DNA of 64,000 nucleotides, taken from Stenotrophomonas humi (lineage in GTDB: Bacteria > Pseudomonadota > Gammaproteobacteria > Xanthomonadales > Xanthomonadaceae). Below the pieces are notes generated by a model. That model saw only the letters and a list, made by a program, of their open reading frames with translations. It ran no database searches and had not been told where the DNA came from. The first letter of the stretch is position 1. Every line of letters starts with the position of its first letter. Shown here piece after piece: positions 47,012-55,594 of this stretch. The stretch covers positions 144,222 to 208,221 of the forward strand of contig NZ_LDJI01000012.1 in assembly GCF_001431415.1 (NCBI RefSeq). The letters run 5' to 3'. The position numbers and the translations under genes were made by a program.

Positions 47012-48253
47012 ATGACTTCTCCCGCTGCAGCTCCCGTTTCCACCGGCCATGACCTGATCATCATCGGCGCCGGTGTGGTTGGTCTGGCCAGCGCCTATGC
47101 CGCCGCCCGGCGCGGTTGCTCGGTGCTGTTGGTGGACCGCAATGCCGGCCCGGCGCTGGGTACATCCTTCGCCAATGGTGCGCAGCTCAGCTATGCCTAT
47201 ACCGATGCGATGGCCGGCCCCGCGACGTGGGGCCAGCTGCCGGAGATGGCATTCGGGCGCAATGGGCCGTTCCGCACGCGCTGGTCGGCCAGCCCGGACT
47301 TCATGCGCTGGGGGTTGGCGTTCCTGCGCCAGGCCAATGCCAGCGGCCTGAAGACCAACACCCTGGCCACCCTGGAACTGGCGCAGGAATCACGCCAGGC
47401 AATGCAGGCATTGCTGCAGCAGCATCCCATCGATTTCGACCACGTCATCTCCGGCAAGCTGCACCTGTACCCCACGCAGGAAGGCGTGCGCGGTGCCGAG
47501 GCGATGATCGCGCTCAAGCGTCCGTACGGCGTACAGCAACGCCTGGTGGATGCCGCCGAAGCAGTGGCCATCGAGCCGGCGCTGGCCGGTGCGCCGTGGT
47601 TGGCCGGTGCGGTGTATTCGCCCGAGGAAGAAGCCGGCGATCCCTACCGCTTCAGCCAGGGATTGCTGGAGGTACTGCAACGGCAGCATGGCGTGCAGGC
47701 CGACTTCGATTTCGACACGCAATCGCTGCAACGCAGGAACGGACAATGGCTGCTGCAGGCGCGCGATGGCCGTCGTGTGCAGGCACCGCGCGTGCTGGTC
47801 TGCGCCGGTATCGACAGCGCCGCGCTGCTGCGCCCGCTGCGCATGCGCATGCCATTGATGGCGATTAAGGGCTACTCGTTCACCGCGCCACTGGGCGCCA
47901 ACGCGCCGCATGTCAGCATCACCGACACCAAGCGCAAGCTGGTGTTCTGCCGCCTGGGCGACAGCATCCGCGTGGCCGGGCTGGCCGATCTCAATGACTG
48001 GAACCCCGCGCCCGAACCTGAGCGGCTGGCGCAACTGATCGCGATGGCACGCGCCTCATTGCCCGAGGCGGCCGATTACGACCGTATCCAGAGCAGCTGG
48101 GCCGGGTTGCGCCCAGTGACGCCATGGTCGTCACCGATCATCCGCGACCTGGGCGACGGGCTGTGCTGCAACATCGGCCACGGCATGCTCGGCTGGACCC
48201 TGGCGATGGGCAGCGGCGAACGCGCCATCACCGGGTTGCTCGGCACGCCCTGA
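47012..48253 (+). CDS. FAD-dependent D-amino-acid dehydrogenase (DadA-like)
   Basis: A 413-residue DAO-family flavoprotein. The dinucleotide-binding motif IIIGAGVVGLASAYAAARRG is near the N terminus, followed by GTSFANGAQLSYAYTDAMAGP, a DadA signature, and the C-terminal flavin segment GHGMLGWTLAMGSG. It would oxidise D-amino acids to 2-oxo acids, passing electrons to the respiratory chain. The ATG at 47012 is chosen; the frame runs upstream to 46958 without similarity. It is convergent, 8 nt apart, with the next gene. Confidence 0.82.
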   Translation: MTSPAAAPVSTGHDLIIIGAGVVGLASAYAAARRGCSVLLVDRNAGPALGTSFANGAQLSYAYTDAMAGPATWGQLPEMAFGRNGPFRTRWSASPDFMRWGLAFLRQANASGLKTNTLATLELAQESRQAMQALLQQHPIDFDHVISGKLHLYPTQEGVRGAEAMIALKRPYGVQQRLVDAAEAVAIEPALAGAPWLAGAVYSPEEEAGDPYRFSQGLLEVLQRQHGVQADFDFDTQSLQRRNGQWLLQARDGRRVQAPRVLVCAGIDSAALLRPLRMRMPLMAIKGYSFTAPLGANAPHVSITDTKRKLVFCRLGDSIRVAGLADLNDWNPAPEPERLAQLIAMARASLPEAADYDRIQSSWAGLRPVTPWSSPIIRDLGDGLCCNIGHGMLGWTLAMGSGERAITGLLGTP

Positions 48254-48261
48254 GCCGCGCC

Positions 48262-49506
48262 TTACATCTCGCCGATCTGGTCCATGCGGATGCGGTTGGC
48301 AAACAACGAAAACGCCAAGGCACCGGCCAGCCCGTTGGCGCGGTTGAGCCAATGCGGCAACCAGCGCGGCGGCGCCAGTACGCCGGCTTCAAACAACGGT
48401 GCCAGCGACTGTGCGTCGTGCAGGGTCATCTTGCCGGCGAACAGCCAACGACAGTTGCGCAGCTTGTCCTCACGCAGCATCTGCCGGAAGAAGGTGTGCA
48501 CCGACACCATGCCGCGCAGGTACACCGTGTCCTTGGTGAACGCCGAACCGCCCGTGGTCGGCACGCCACGGAACACCCGCTGCGCCGACGAGAAGCTTTC
48601 CTCTGCCGTCTGCCCTGCGTCGCGGAAGTAATCGAACACCTCGATGAAATCCGCTCCCTCGCGCGCCATCGCAATCGCCTCGATACGCAGGCTGATGCGC
48701 TTGAGCCGCTGGATGTCGATGCTGCCGGTGATCTGTTCGGCAAACGTCGCCAGACCTTCCTGGGTGGCGGTAATGCGTGGCGAGGACAGCCCGAGGCTCG
48801 GCAGCACCACCTGGTCACGCCCATTGAGCGCGGTAAGCGAATGCACCAGTGCTTCGTGGTGGAACAGCTGCGCACGGTCGTAGGCACTGAAGCACGCACT
48901 GGTACGCAGGCGGATGCGGGTGGCGCCAGCGGCAGCCTTGGCGATCAGATCGGCATCGAGCTCCACGGTGATGATGCGGGCGTCGAAGAAGTCGTCCAGA
49001 TCCGACTGCAGCTGCAGTTGCAGCGCGGTAGCCGATACCGGCACGGTTTCTTCCGGCGCCAGCAGTTCGTGGTCCAGCTCCTGCGCGATCTGGATGAAGT
49101 GGCGCGCGGCCTCGCGCGTGGTCGGGCCATTGCCCGGCATCGGCTGCTCGGGCACACCGAACAACTGGCTGGAATAGTGGTCCACCGCCGGCGTGCCCAG
49201 CACTTCCAGCAGGCTTGCGGCCAGATCCCAGCTGCGTACCGAATCGCGCAGATACGCGCCGAGCGGGTGGGTTTCATCGACGGCGTTGTCGATGGCCGCC
49301 AGCTCACGCCGCGCCTCGCTGAAATCCTGCTTCGGGTAAGCCACCTGCGGCAGCAACGGCTTGCCGCGCGCCACGCTCTGCAGGAACGGCGCCTGATGCG
49401 ACGCCGGCCAGCTGGTCAACGTGAGCAGGCGGATACCGCGTACCGCCGCCACCAGACGCGCATCGAGTGCGGCGTGATGGGAAATGTCGGGGTCGTGGTG
49501 GTCCAT
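48262..49506 (-). CDS. QEGLA-motif (DUF1704, MATCAP-like) putative metallopeptidase
   Basis: A 414-residue protein of the DUF1704 family, annotated in bacteria as a flavohemoglobin-expression-modulating QEGLA-motif protein and related to the eukaryotic MATCAP tyrosine carboxypeptidases. The putative zinc motif HEALVH (HExxxH) and the downstream TQEGLATFAEQ glutamate are both intact, so catalysis is plausible. The start at 49506 follows GGAGATGG and removes an upstream extension. The substrate in bacteria is unknown. Confidence 0.82.
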   Translation of the reverse strand: MDHHDPDISHHAALDARLVAAVRGIRLLTLTSWPASHQAPFLQSVARGKPLLPQVAYPKQDFSEARRELAAIDNAVDETHPLGAYLRDSVRSWDLAASLLEVLGTPAVDHYSSQLFGVPEQPMPGNGPTTREAARHFIQIAQELDHELLAPEETVPVSATALQLQLQSDLDDFFDARIITVELDADLIAKAAAGATRIRLRTSACFSAYDRAQLFHHEALVHSLTALNGRDQVVLPSLGLSSPRITATQEGLATFAEQITGSIDIQRLKRISLRIEAIAMAREGADFIEVFDYFRDAGQTAEESFSSAQRVFRGVPTTGGSAFTKDTVYLRGMVSVHTFFRQMLREDKLRNCRWLFAGKMTLHDAQSLAPLFEAGVLAPPRWLPHWLNRANGLAGALAFSLFANRIRMDQIGEM

Positions 49507-49594
49507 GCCATCTCCGCGTGAGGGGCGAGCCTGAGCCGGATTACGACTGCCAGCCCAACGTGATTCGAAGCCAACACCAAATGCCAGAAGCCTG

Positions 49595-49642
49595 CCCTCA
49601 TCCGCCCCTTCGGGGCACCTTCTCCCGCGTGCGGGAGAAGGA
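49595..49642. repeat. REP-like intergenic element
   Basis: CCCTCATCCGCCCC...GGGGCACC is joined to a perfect 11-bp hairpin CCTTCTCCCGC-gt-GCGGGAGAAGG. The first part recurs inverted at 3814-3841 between leuD and leuB. It lies between divergent-to-convergent gene ends (rsgA tail and the QEGLA gene head). Confidence 0.7.
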
Positions 49643-49667
49643 AGCAATCACAGCCTTCTCCAACGCT

Positions 49668-50765
49668 TCAACGGCGCTTGCCCTTCCCTATCGGCCGCCA
49701 TTGCGCGCCGCGCCCGGTGCTCTTGCGCTCGGTAGCCTGCTCGGCCTGCCGCTGCGCGAGTTTGGCGGCGGCGTTGGCCACTTCTTCGCGCAGCTTGAGA
49801 TAGTTCTGCAAGCGGCTTTCATCGATATCGCCACGCTCGATGGCCTCCTGCACCGCGCAGCCCGGCTCCTGCTGGTGTGCACAGTTGCGGAACCGGCATT
49901 GCAGGGTCAGCGCCTCGATGTCGGCAAAACCCCCTTCGGCCAGGGTTTCCTCGCCGGTCGGCTTCAACTCTCGCATGCCGGGTGTGTCGATCAGGCAGGC
50001 ACCGGTCGGCAGCGACATCAGCGCGCGGTAGGTGGTGGTGTGACGGCCACGCGAATCATTCACGCGCACAGTGTTGGTCTTCATGCGCTCATGGCCCAGC
50101 AGCGTATTGGTGAGCGTGGATTTGCCGGCGCCGGACGAGCCCACCAGCACGATGGTGTGCCCTGGCTGCAGCCACGGCATCAACGCCGCCACGCTGGCCG
50201 GGTCCTTGCCGTTGATCGCCAGCAGCGGAATCTGCTGCGCGGCCAGGTCTTCCAGCACGGCAAGCGCGTCTTCGCTGTACTCGGTCTGGTCGGCCTTGGT
50301 CAGCACCACCACCGGTGCGGCACCACCGCCACCGACCAGCAGCAGGTAGCGTTCGATGCGGCGTGGATTGAAGTCGGCATCCAGCCCGCAGACGATGAAT
50401 ACCGTGTCGATATTGGCCGCGATCACCTGCTGGTGGTAATGCTCACCGGCCGCGCCGCGCTTGATCGAGGTGCGCCGTGGCAGCAACGCGACGATGCGGA
50501 TGCCATCGAGCAGCACCCAGTCACCCACCGCTGCGCGCTCATGGCTGGGAAAGCGCGGGCGCTGCCATTCCGGCGGCGACTCGGTCTTCATGCTGGCCTC
50601 GGGCGCATCGGCCACCACATAGCCGGAGCGGTGCTGTTCGATCACGCGTGCCGGACGCGCCTGCGGATGGGCGGCAAACATCGCCTGCCAGGCCGGGTCC
50701 TCGGGGGCGCCGGGCCAGGGCCAGCCGATGTAACGGAGCGCGTTGAAATCGATGGGATCAGTCAT
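49668..50765 (-). CDS. rsgA: ribosome small-subunit-dependent GTPase A
   Basis: A late 30S ribosome maturation GTPase. The 365-residue product shows an N-terminal OB domain (AVGDWVLLDG), a circularly permuted GTPase with G4 LTKAD before G1 GSSGAGKST and G3 DTPGM, and a C-terminal zinc knuckle CRFRNCAHQQEPGCAV. The basic tail (GRGAQWRPIGKGKRR) suits RNA binding. It is monocistronic, flanked by intergenic repeats on both sides. Confidence 0.94.
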   Translation of the reverse strand: MTDPIDFNALRYIGWPWPGAPEDPAWQAMFAAHPQARPARVIEQHRSGYVVADAPEASMKTESPPEWQRPRFPSHERAAVGDWVLLDGIRIVALLPRRTSIKRGAAGEHYHQQVIAANIDTVFIVCGLDADFNPRRIERYLLLVGGGGAAPVVVLTKADQTEYSEDALAVLEDLAAQQIPLLAINGKDPASVAALMPWLQPGHTIVLVGSSGAGKSTLTNTLLGHERMKTNTVRVNDSRGRHTTTYRALMSLPTGACLIDTPGMRELKPTGEETLAEGGFADIEALTLQCRFRNCAHQQEPGCAVQEAIERGDIDESRLQNYLKLREEVANAAAKLAQRQAEQATERKSTGRGAQWRPIGKGKRR

Positions 50766-50835
50766 CCGGCAATTCTACCGGGGTGGGCTTGAGGAAACGC
50801 CGGGGCAGTGGAATGGGATTGGGGCAACGGCAAAG

Positions 50836-50932
50836 ACCCCCTCCCCTTCACCGTTGGTGAAACCAGGGTCTGTGCCTCTGCTTCGCGGCCCCCTCCTTTG
50901 CGCGCTGCGCAGGGGAGGGTTCGCGAGCACTG
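50836..50932. repeat. GC-rich intergenic repeat cluster before alaA
   Basis: CCCCCTCCCCTTCACC-GTTGGTGAA and CCCCCTCCTTTGCGCGCTGCGCAGGGGAGGG form imperfect hairpins of the same C-run/G-run type as those at 3893, 45455 and 49618. They fill the space between divergent rsgA and the aminotransferase gene. Confidence 0.55.
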
Positions 50933-51034
50933 CTTTTGTTCGAATATCCCCATTGGTTGGCATTGGAACCGTCGCCCCGCAGCGCAACAATTCAGCTAAC
51001 ATGCGGCTTCCATGCCCATGACGGCCCTGTCGAA

Positions 51035-52300
51035 ATGTCAACCCCCTCCAAACCGCTCGTCACCCGTGAACGTCTGTCCGAAGTGCGCTACGAAATCCGT
51101 GGTGAACTTGCCCGACGAGCCCGCGAGTTGGAGGCCCAGGGCCGCAAGCTGATCAAACTCAACATCGGCAATCCCGGCGCCTTTGGTTTCCGTGCACCGG
51201 AACACCTGCAGCGCGCCATCGCCGATGACATGGGCCGCACCGATCCCTACACCCACCAGCAGGGCCTGCCGGTCGCGCGTGAAGCCATCGCCGCCGCCTA
51301 TGCCCGCCGTGGGGTGCCCGATGCCGTGGCCGACCGTGTATTCCTCGGCAACGGCGTGTCCGAGTTGATCGACCTGTCGCTGCGGGCGCTGCTCAATCCG
51401 GGCGACGAAGTGCTGGTCCCCTCGCCCGATTACCCGCTGTGGTCGGCGGCCACCATCCTCAATGACGGCCGCCCGGTCTATTACCGCTGCCGCCCGGAGA
51501 ACGGGTTCCTGCCCGATCCGGTGGAGATGGAGACGCTGGTGTCCTCGCGCACCCGCGCCATCGTGCTGATCAACCCCAACAACCCGGCCGGCGCCAGCTA
51601 CCCGCGCGAGCTGCTGGAAAAAATCGTCGCCATTGCCCGCAAGCACAACCTGCTGCTGCTGGTGGACGAGATCTACGACCAGATCCTCTACGACGGCGCG
51701 CAGTTCCAGCCGGTTGCACCACTGGCCGGCGATCACCCGTGCCTGACCTTCAGCGGCCTGAGCAAGGTGCACCGCGCCTGTGGTTGGCGTGTGGGCTGGA
51801 TGCTGCTGTCCGGTGCCAGTGAGCGTCTGGGTGAATTCCGCGCCGCGCTGGACCTGCTCAGCGCCCTGCGCCTGTGTGCCAACGTGCCGGGCCAGTACGC
51901 CATCGAAGCCGCTGTCAGCGGCCCGGATACGATCAGCCCACTGTGCTCACCCGGCGGTCGTCTGTATGAAACCCGCCGCGCGGTGATCGAGGCCTGCGAA
52001 GCCAGCGAGCACCTGTCGCTGGTGGTGCCGTCCGGTGCGCTGTACGCCTTCCCGGCAGTGATCGGGCCGGCCGCGCAGGGGTTTGACGACCACGATTTCG
52101 CGCTGCAGCTGATGGAGGAAGAAGGCGTGCTGGTGGTACCGGGCTCCAGCTTCAACGTGCCCTACCGCAACCACTTCCGCGTGACCCTGCTGCCGGAAGC
52201 CAGCGTGATGCGCGAGGTGTTCGGCCGCATCGACAAGCTGCTGGCCCGGCGTGCCGAGGCGGTGACCAAGGTGGTACCGCTGAAGTCGCGTCGAGCCTGA
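51035..52300 (+). CDS. alaA: PLP-dependent aminotransferase (AlaA-like alanine transaminase)
   Basis: A 421-residue class I/II aminotransferase. The N terminus ERLSEVRYEIRGELARRARELEAQGRKLIKLNIGNPGAFGF follows E. coli AlaA. The PLP lysine is in FSGLSKVHRACGWRVGW, with NPNNPAGASYPRELLE and the Asp of VDEIYDQILYDG also visible. It probably makes alanine from pyruvate and glutamate. Start at 51035 fits this alignment. It is followed by the SGNH hydrolase gene after 7 nt. Confidence 0.88.
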   Translation: MSTPSKPLVTRERLSEVRYEIRGELARRARELEAQGRKLIKLNIGNPGAFGFRAPEHLQRAIADDMGRTDPYTHQQGLPVAREAIAAAYARRGVPDAVADRVFLGNGVSELIDLSLRALLNPGDEVLVPSPDYPLWSAATILNDGRPVYYRCRPENGFLPDPVEMETLVSSRTRAIVLINPNNPAGASYPRELLEKIVAIARKHNLLLLVDEIYDQILYDGAQFQPVAPLAGDHPCLTFSGLSKVHRACGWRVGWMLLSGASERLGEFRAALDLLSALRLCANVPGQYAIEAAVSGPDTISPLCSPGGRLYETRRAVIEACEASEHLSLVVPSGALYAFPAVIGPAAQGFDDHDFALQLMEEEGVLVVPGSSFNVPYRNHFRVTLLPEASVMREVFGRIDKLLARRAEAVTKVVPLKSRRA

Positions 52301-52307
52301 CCGCGCA

Positions 52308-52952
52308 ATGGACCCTATCCTCAGCGCAACCTCCTCACGCTACCTGGCGCTGGGCGACTCCTACACCATCGGTGAAGGCGTGCCGGCGTCCGGCACCTGG
52401 CCCTACCAGCTGGCCGCCGCCCTGCGCGCGCAGGGCATCGACCTGGATGATCCGCAGGTCATCGCCACCACCGGCTGGACCACCGACGAGCTGGCTGCCG
52501 CCATCGACGAGGCCGCGCCGCAGGGCCCGTTCGCCCTGGTCAGCCTGCTGATCGGCGTCAACAACCAGTACCGTGGCCGCCCGCTGGCCGAGTACCGGCA
52601 ACAGTTCGAACAGCTGCTGCAGCGCGCGATCGCGTTGGCCGGCGAGCACCCCGGCCATGTGCTGGTGCTGTCCACGCCGGACTGGGGCTTCACGCCCTAC
52701 GCCCAGGCACACGACCGCGACGCCGCACAGGTGGCCCGCGAGATCGACGACTTCAACGCAGCCGCCCGTGCCTGCTGTGGCGACTACGGTGTGGCCTTTG
52801 TCGATATCACCCCGACCAGCCGCGAGGATGGCGCCAACCCGGCGATGCTGGTCGAAGACGGCCTGCATCCCTCGGCGTTGATGTACCAGCGCTGGACGGA
52901 GCAGGCACTGCCGGTGGCGGTGCAGCTGCTGCAGACGCCAGCAGACGGGTGA
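52308..52952 (+). CDS. SGNH/GDSL hydrolase family protein
   Basis: A 214-residue esterase-like protein with SGNH blocks in order: ALGDSYTIGEG (catalytic Ser), TTGWTTDEL (Gly), IGVNNQY (Asn) and DGLHPS (Asp/His). There is no signal peptide, so it should be cytoplasmic; the acyl substrate is unknown. Its stop overlaps the GTG start of the methyltransferase gene (GTGA), which couples their translation. Confidence 0.88.
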   Translation: MDPILSATSSRYLALGDSYTIGEGVPASGTWPYQLAAALRAQGIDLDDPQVIATTGWTTDELAAAIDEAAPQGPFALVSLLIGVNNQYRGRPLAEYRQQFEQLLQRAIALAGEHPGHVLVLSTPDWGFTPYAQAHDRDAAQVAREIDDFNAAARACCGDYGVAFVDITPTSREDGANPAMLVEDGLHPSALMYQRWTEQALPVAVQLLQTPADG

Positions 52953-53647
52953 ACAGCCCCGCCCGGCATCCGGCCATGGCAGCGGAGCAGGCGCGTGCCA
53001 TCGCCCGCGCCTTCGCCCCGCAACGGCCCTGGGGGCACCGCGGCGACTACTACTACGCCTTGTTCAAACTGCGCAGCGATCCGCTCTACCCGGGCGTACT
53101 GGATGCCCTGCGCGGCAGCAGCGCGCCCCTGCTCGACATGGGCTGTGGGCTGGGCCTGCTGGCGCATGCACTACGCCGCGATGGCCAGTTGATGCCTTAC
53201 CGGGGCGTGGACAACGATGGTTCCAAGATCCAGCGCGCGCGCATCGCCGCGCAGCGCGCACCGTTGGCAGAGACCCGTTTCGAACACGTCGACCTGCTCG
53301 CCACAGTGCCTGAGCACCACGGCAACGTGACCCTTCTTGACGTGCTGCAGTACCTGCCCGCCGCTGTCCAACCGGTCCTGCTGCAGCGCGCGGCCGGCAT
53401 GCTGGGCGTGCACGGGCGGCTGGTGATCCGCATGGCCGAGGCTGACCACAGCCGCCGCGGCGTGATGTCGCGGCTGACCGACCGGGCCGCCAACCTGATC
53501 GGCTGGATGCGTTCACGCCCGCGTGACTACCTGGACGTGGCCACGGTACAGGCACAACTGCAGCAGGCCGGGCTGTCGGTCAGCACCCGCCCGCTGTACG
53601 GCAACACCCCATTCAACAACTGGCTGCTGGTCGCGCGGCGCGATTGA
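52949..53647 (+). CDS. class I SAM-dependent methyltransferase
   Basis: A 232-residue protein with motif I LLDMGCGLGLLAHAL, an acidic strand-2 position (GVDNDGSKIQRAR) and VTLLDVLQYLP as motif IV. A GTG start at 52949 overlaps the preceding stop. The N-terminal basic segment and C-terminal membrane-proximal region resemble small lipid or polyketide methyltransferases, but the substrate cannot be assigned. Coupling with the SGNH hydrolase suggests they act on the same metabolite. Confidence 0.82.
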   Translation: MNSPARHPAMAAEQARAIARAFAPQRPWGHRGDYYYALFKLRSDPLYPGVLDALRGSSAPLLDMGCGLGLLAHALRRDGQLMPYRGVDNDGSKIQRARIAAQRAPLAETRFEHVDLLATVPEHHGNVTLLDVLQYLPAAVQPVLLQRAAGMLGVHGRLVIRMAEADHSRRGVMSRLTDRAANLIGWMRSRPRDYLDVATVQAQLQQAGLSVSTRPLYGNTPFNNWLLVARRD

Positions 53648-53729
53648 GCCCCGACTCAGCCGTTTGCACTGATAATTGCGCCATTCCCTTTCCGCCGACC
53701 GCCCTGGCCGGCACATCAACGAGATTCCC

Positions 53730-54065
53730 GTGAGAAAAACCTACCGCCTCGACATCGAAGGCAAGCACCCCGACCGCCTGCTGGAAGCCAGCAAGCACGA
53801 CATCCGCAAGTACATCAAGCGCGAACGCGGCAAGGCACTGCCGGCCGGCGCCGATTTCTGGGATTTCGACAGCAAGGTCGGCGTGGACGAAGCCACCGCG
53901 CAGCCGGTGGTGTTCGCCGAACTGACCCGCGCCGTGGATGCACTGGTCACCGCCGGCAACAAGCAGTTCTTCGTCGAAGTGCTGCGCAAGCCCGGCAAGC
54001 GCACCCCGCGCCCGGTCAATGCACCGGAAGCTGCGACCGCATCGGAAAGCGACTTCGAAGATTGA
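53730..54065 (+). CDS. DUF6172-family protein
   Basis: A 111-residue protein starting with GTG: KTYRLDIEGKHPDRLLEASKHDIRKYIKRERGKALPAGADFWDFDSKVG. The conserved basic EASKHDIRKYIKRERGK followed by ADFWDFD is the family signature; no function is known. The acidic tail ends ESDFED. It is followed by a strong terminator and is probably monocistronic. Confidence 0.8.
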   Translation: MRKTYRLDIEGKHPDRLLEASKHDIRKYIKRERGKALPAGADFWDFDSKVGVDEATAQPVVFAELTRAVDALVTAGNKQFFVEVLRKPGKRTPRPVNAPEAATASESDFED

Positions 54066-54131
54066 TCTGGAGCGGCAACGCGGGAGACCGGGATGCAATC
54101 CCGGCAATCGACCGTGCCGCCGCCCCGACAG

Positions 54132-54159
54132 AAAAAACCCGCAGAGTGCGGGTTTTTTT
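54132..54159. terminator. bidirectional Rho-independent terminator
   Basis: AAAAAACCCGCA-gag-TGCGGGTTTTTTT, a stem with A and T tracts on both feet, lies between the DUF6172 gene and the convergent helicase gene and can serve both. Confidence 0.92.
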
Positions 54160-54285
54160 GTTTGAGGCCCCCGCGCTGAGGGAAGGTAGTGCACAGCCAT
54201 GTTCAGCAAGAAACGCGCCGGCAAAGCCCCGCGGCCCGTCGCGCCGCGTTACCGGCAACCGTGCCGCGCAGGAACCAGCGCACGT

Positions 54286-55554
54286 TCAATCTGCCGTGTT
54301 TGCTGCCGTGTTTGCCGCCGCGGCTGCTCGCAGGCGATCTTTCTTGCTCGGCCTGCGGCCCTTGATGCCGCCGTTGTCATCGGCCACCCGCAACGTGGCA
54401 GGTGCGGTTTCCCGAGGCTCGAAGCCAGCCAGTTCCTCGACCACCACATCCAGCGCATTGCGTTTGCAGATCAAGCGCCAATGCGCCAGCGAAGCCGCAT
54501 CAACCAAGCTCACGGCCAGGCCTTTCTCACCGGCACGGCCAGTCCGTCCGATGCGGTGCAGGTAGTCATCCGACGAACGCGGCAATTCGTAATTGACCAC
54601 CACCGGCAAACGCGCGATGTCGATGCCGCGCGCGGCCAGATCGGTCGCCACCAGCACCTGCAGTTCGCCGTCCTTGAACGCCTGCAGCATGCGCATGCGC
54701 CGCCCCTGCGACAGATCGCCGTGCAGTGCCTGCGCGTTCACATCGGCGGTGCGCAGATGGCTGGCCAGGCGGTCGCTGTCACGACGGCTGCCGACGAATA
54801 CCAGCACCTGCGTCCAGCGTGGATCTTCCAGCAACGACAGCAGCAACGCGGTGCGGCGATCAGCGTCGACGCGAAACGCCCGCTGCTCGATGTCCGGCTG
54901 CGCCTGTTCGCCCACTTCCACCCGCTGCGGCTGCTGCAGGCCCGCATCAGCCAGCGCAGCGATATCCGGTGGGTACGTTGCCGAGAACAACAGCGTCTGC
55001 CGGCGCACCGGCAACTCGGCCAGCACCTGCCGCAGCTCATCGCCAAAGCCCATATCCAGCAGACGGTCGGCTTCATCCAGCACCAGCAGCTGCACCTGCT
55101 GCAACGACAGCGCGTTGTGCGCCAGCAGGTCCAGCAAACGCCCGGGGGTGGCCACCACCACATCGGCGCCACCGCGCAGCGACATCATCTGCGGATTGAT
55201 CGACACCCCACCCACCGCGCACACCACACGCGGTTGGCGCTCAAGGTGCCGACCCAACGTGGTGAAGACATCGGCCACCTGCTGTGCCAGTTCGCGGGTA
55301 GGCACCAGCACCAGTTGCGCCAACACACGCGGCTTGCGCGGTGGCGTCAGCACGAAACGCTGCAGCGCCGGCAGCACATAAGCGGCGGTCTTGCCCGAGC
55401 CGGTCGGTGCCAGCGCCACCAGGTCACGGCCCTGCACGATCAACGGAATCGCCTGCTGCTGGATCGGCGTCGGTTGTGCATACCCGGCCTGCTGCAACGC
55501 GTCCTGCAGCGCCGGCAGCACATGGGGGGACAGACCGAGTCGGGAAAAAGGCAT
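54286..55554 (-). CDS. DEAD-box RNA helicase (RhlE-like)
   Basis: A 422-residue ATP-dependent RNA helicase. Motifs in order: Q motif PTPIQQQAI, Walker A APTGSGKT, PTRELAQQ, TPGRLLDLL, DEAD in VLDEADRLLDMGFG, SAT, then in the second RecA domain LVATDLAARGIDI and HRIGRTGRAG. The short basic C-terminal tail (GRRPSKKDRLRAAA) fits small RhlE/DbpA-like enzymes used in ribosome assembly or RNA decay. Start at 55554 gives the family N terminus MPFSRLGLSPHVLPAL. Confidence 0.92.
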   Translation of the reverse strand: MPFSRLGLSPHVLPALQDALQQAGYAQPTPIQQQAIPLIVQGRDLVALAPTGSGKTAAYVLPALQRFVLTPPRKPRVLAQLVLVPTRELAQQVADVFTTLGRHLERQPRVVCAVGGVSINPQMMSLRGGADVVVATPGRLLDLLAHNALSLQQVQLLVLDEADRLLDMGFGDELRQVLAELPVRRQTLLFSATYPPDIAALADAGLQQPQRVEVGEQAQPDIEQRAFRVDADRRTALLLSLLEDPRWTQVLVFVGSRRDSDRLASHLRTADVNAQALHGDLSQGRRMRMLQAFKDGELQVLVATDLAARGIDIARLPVVVNYELPRSSDDYLHRIGRTGRAGEKGLAVSLVDAASLAHWRLICKRNALDVVVEELAGFEPRETAPATLRVADDNGGIKGRRPSKKDRLRAAAAANTAANTAD

Positions 55555-55594
55555 GGGGCGGTGATCCGGGGGACGGCGGGAACGGGACGCGAGT

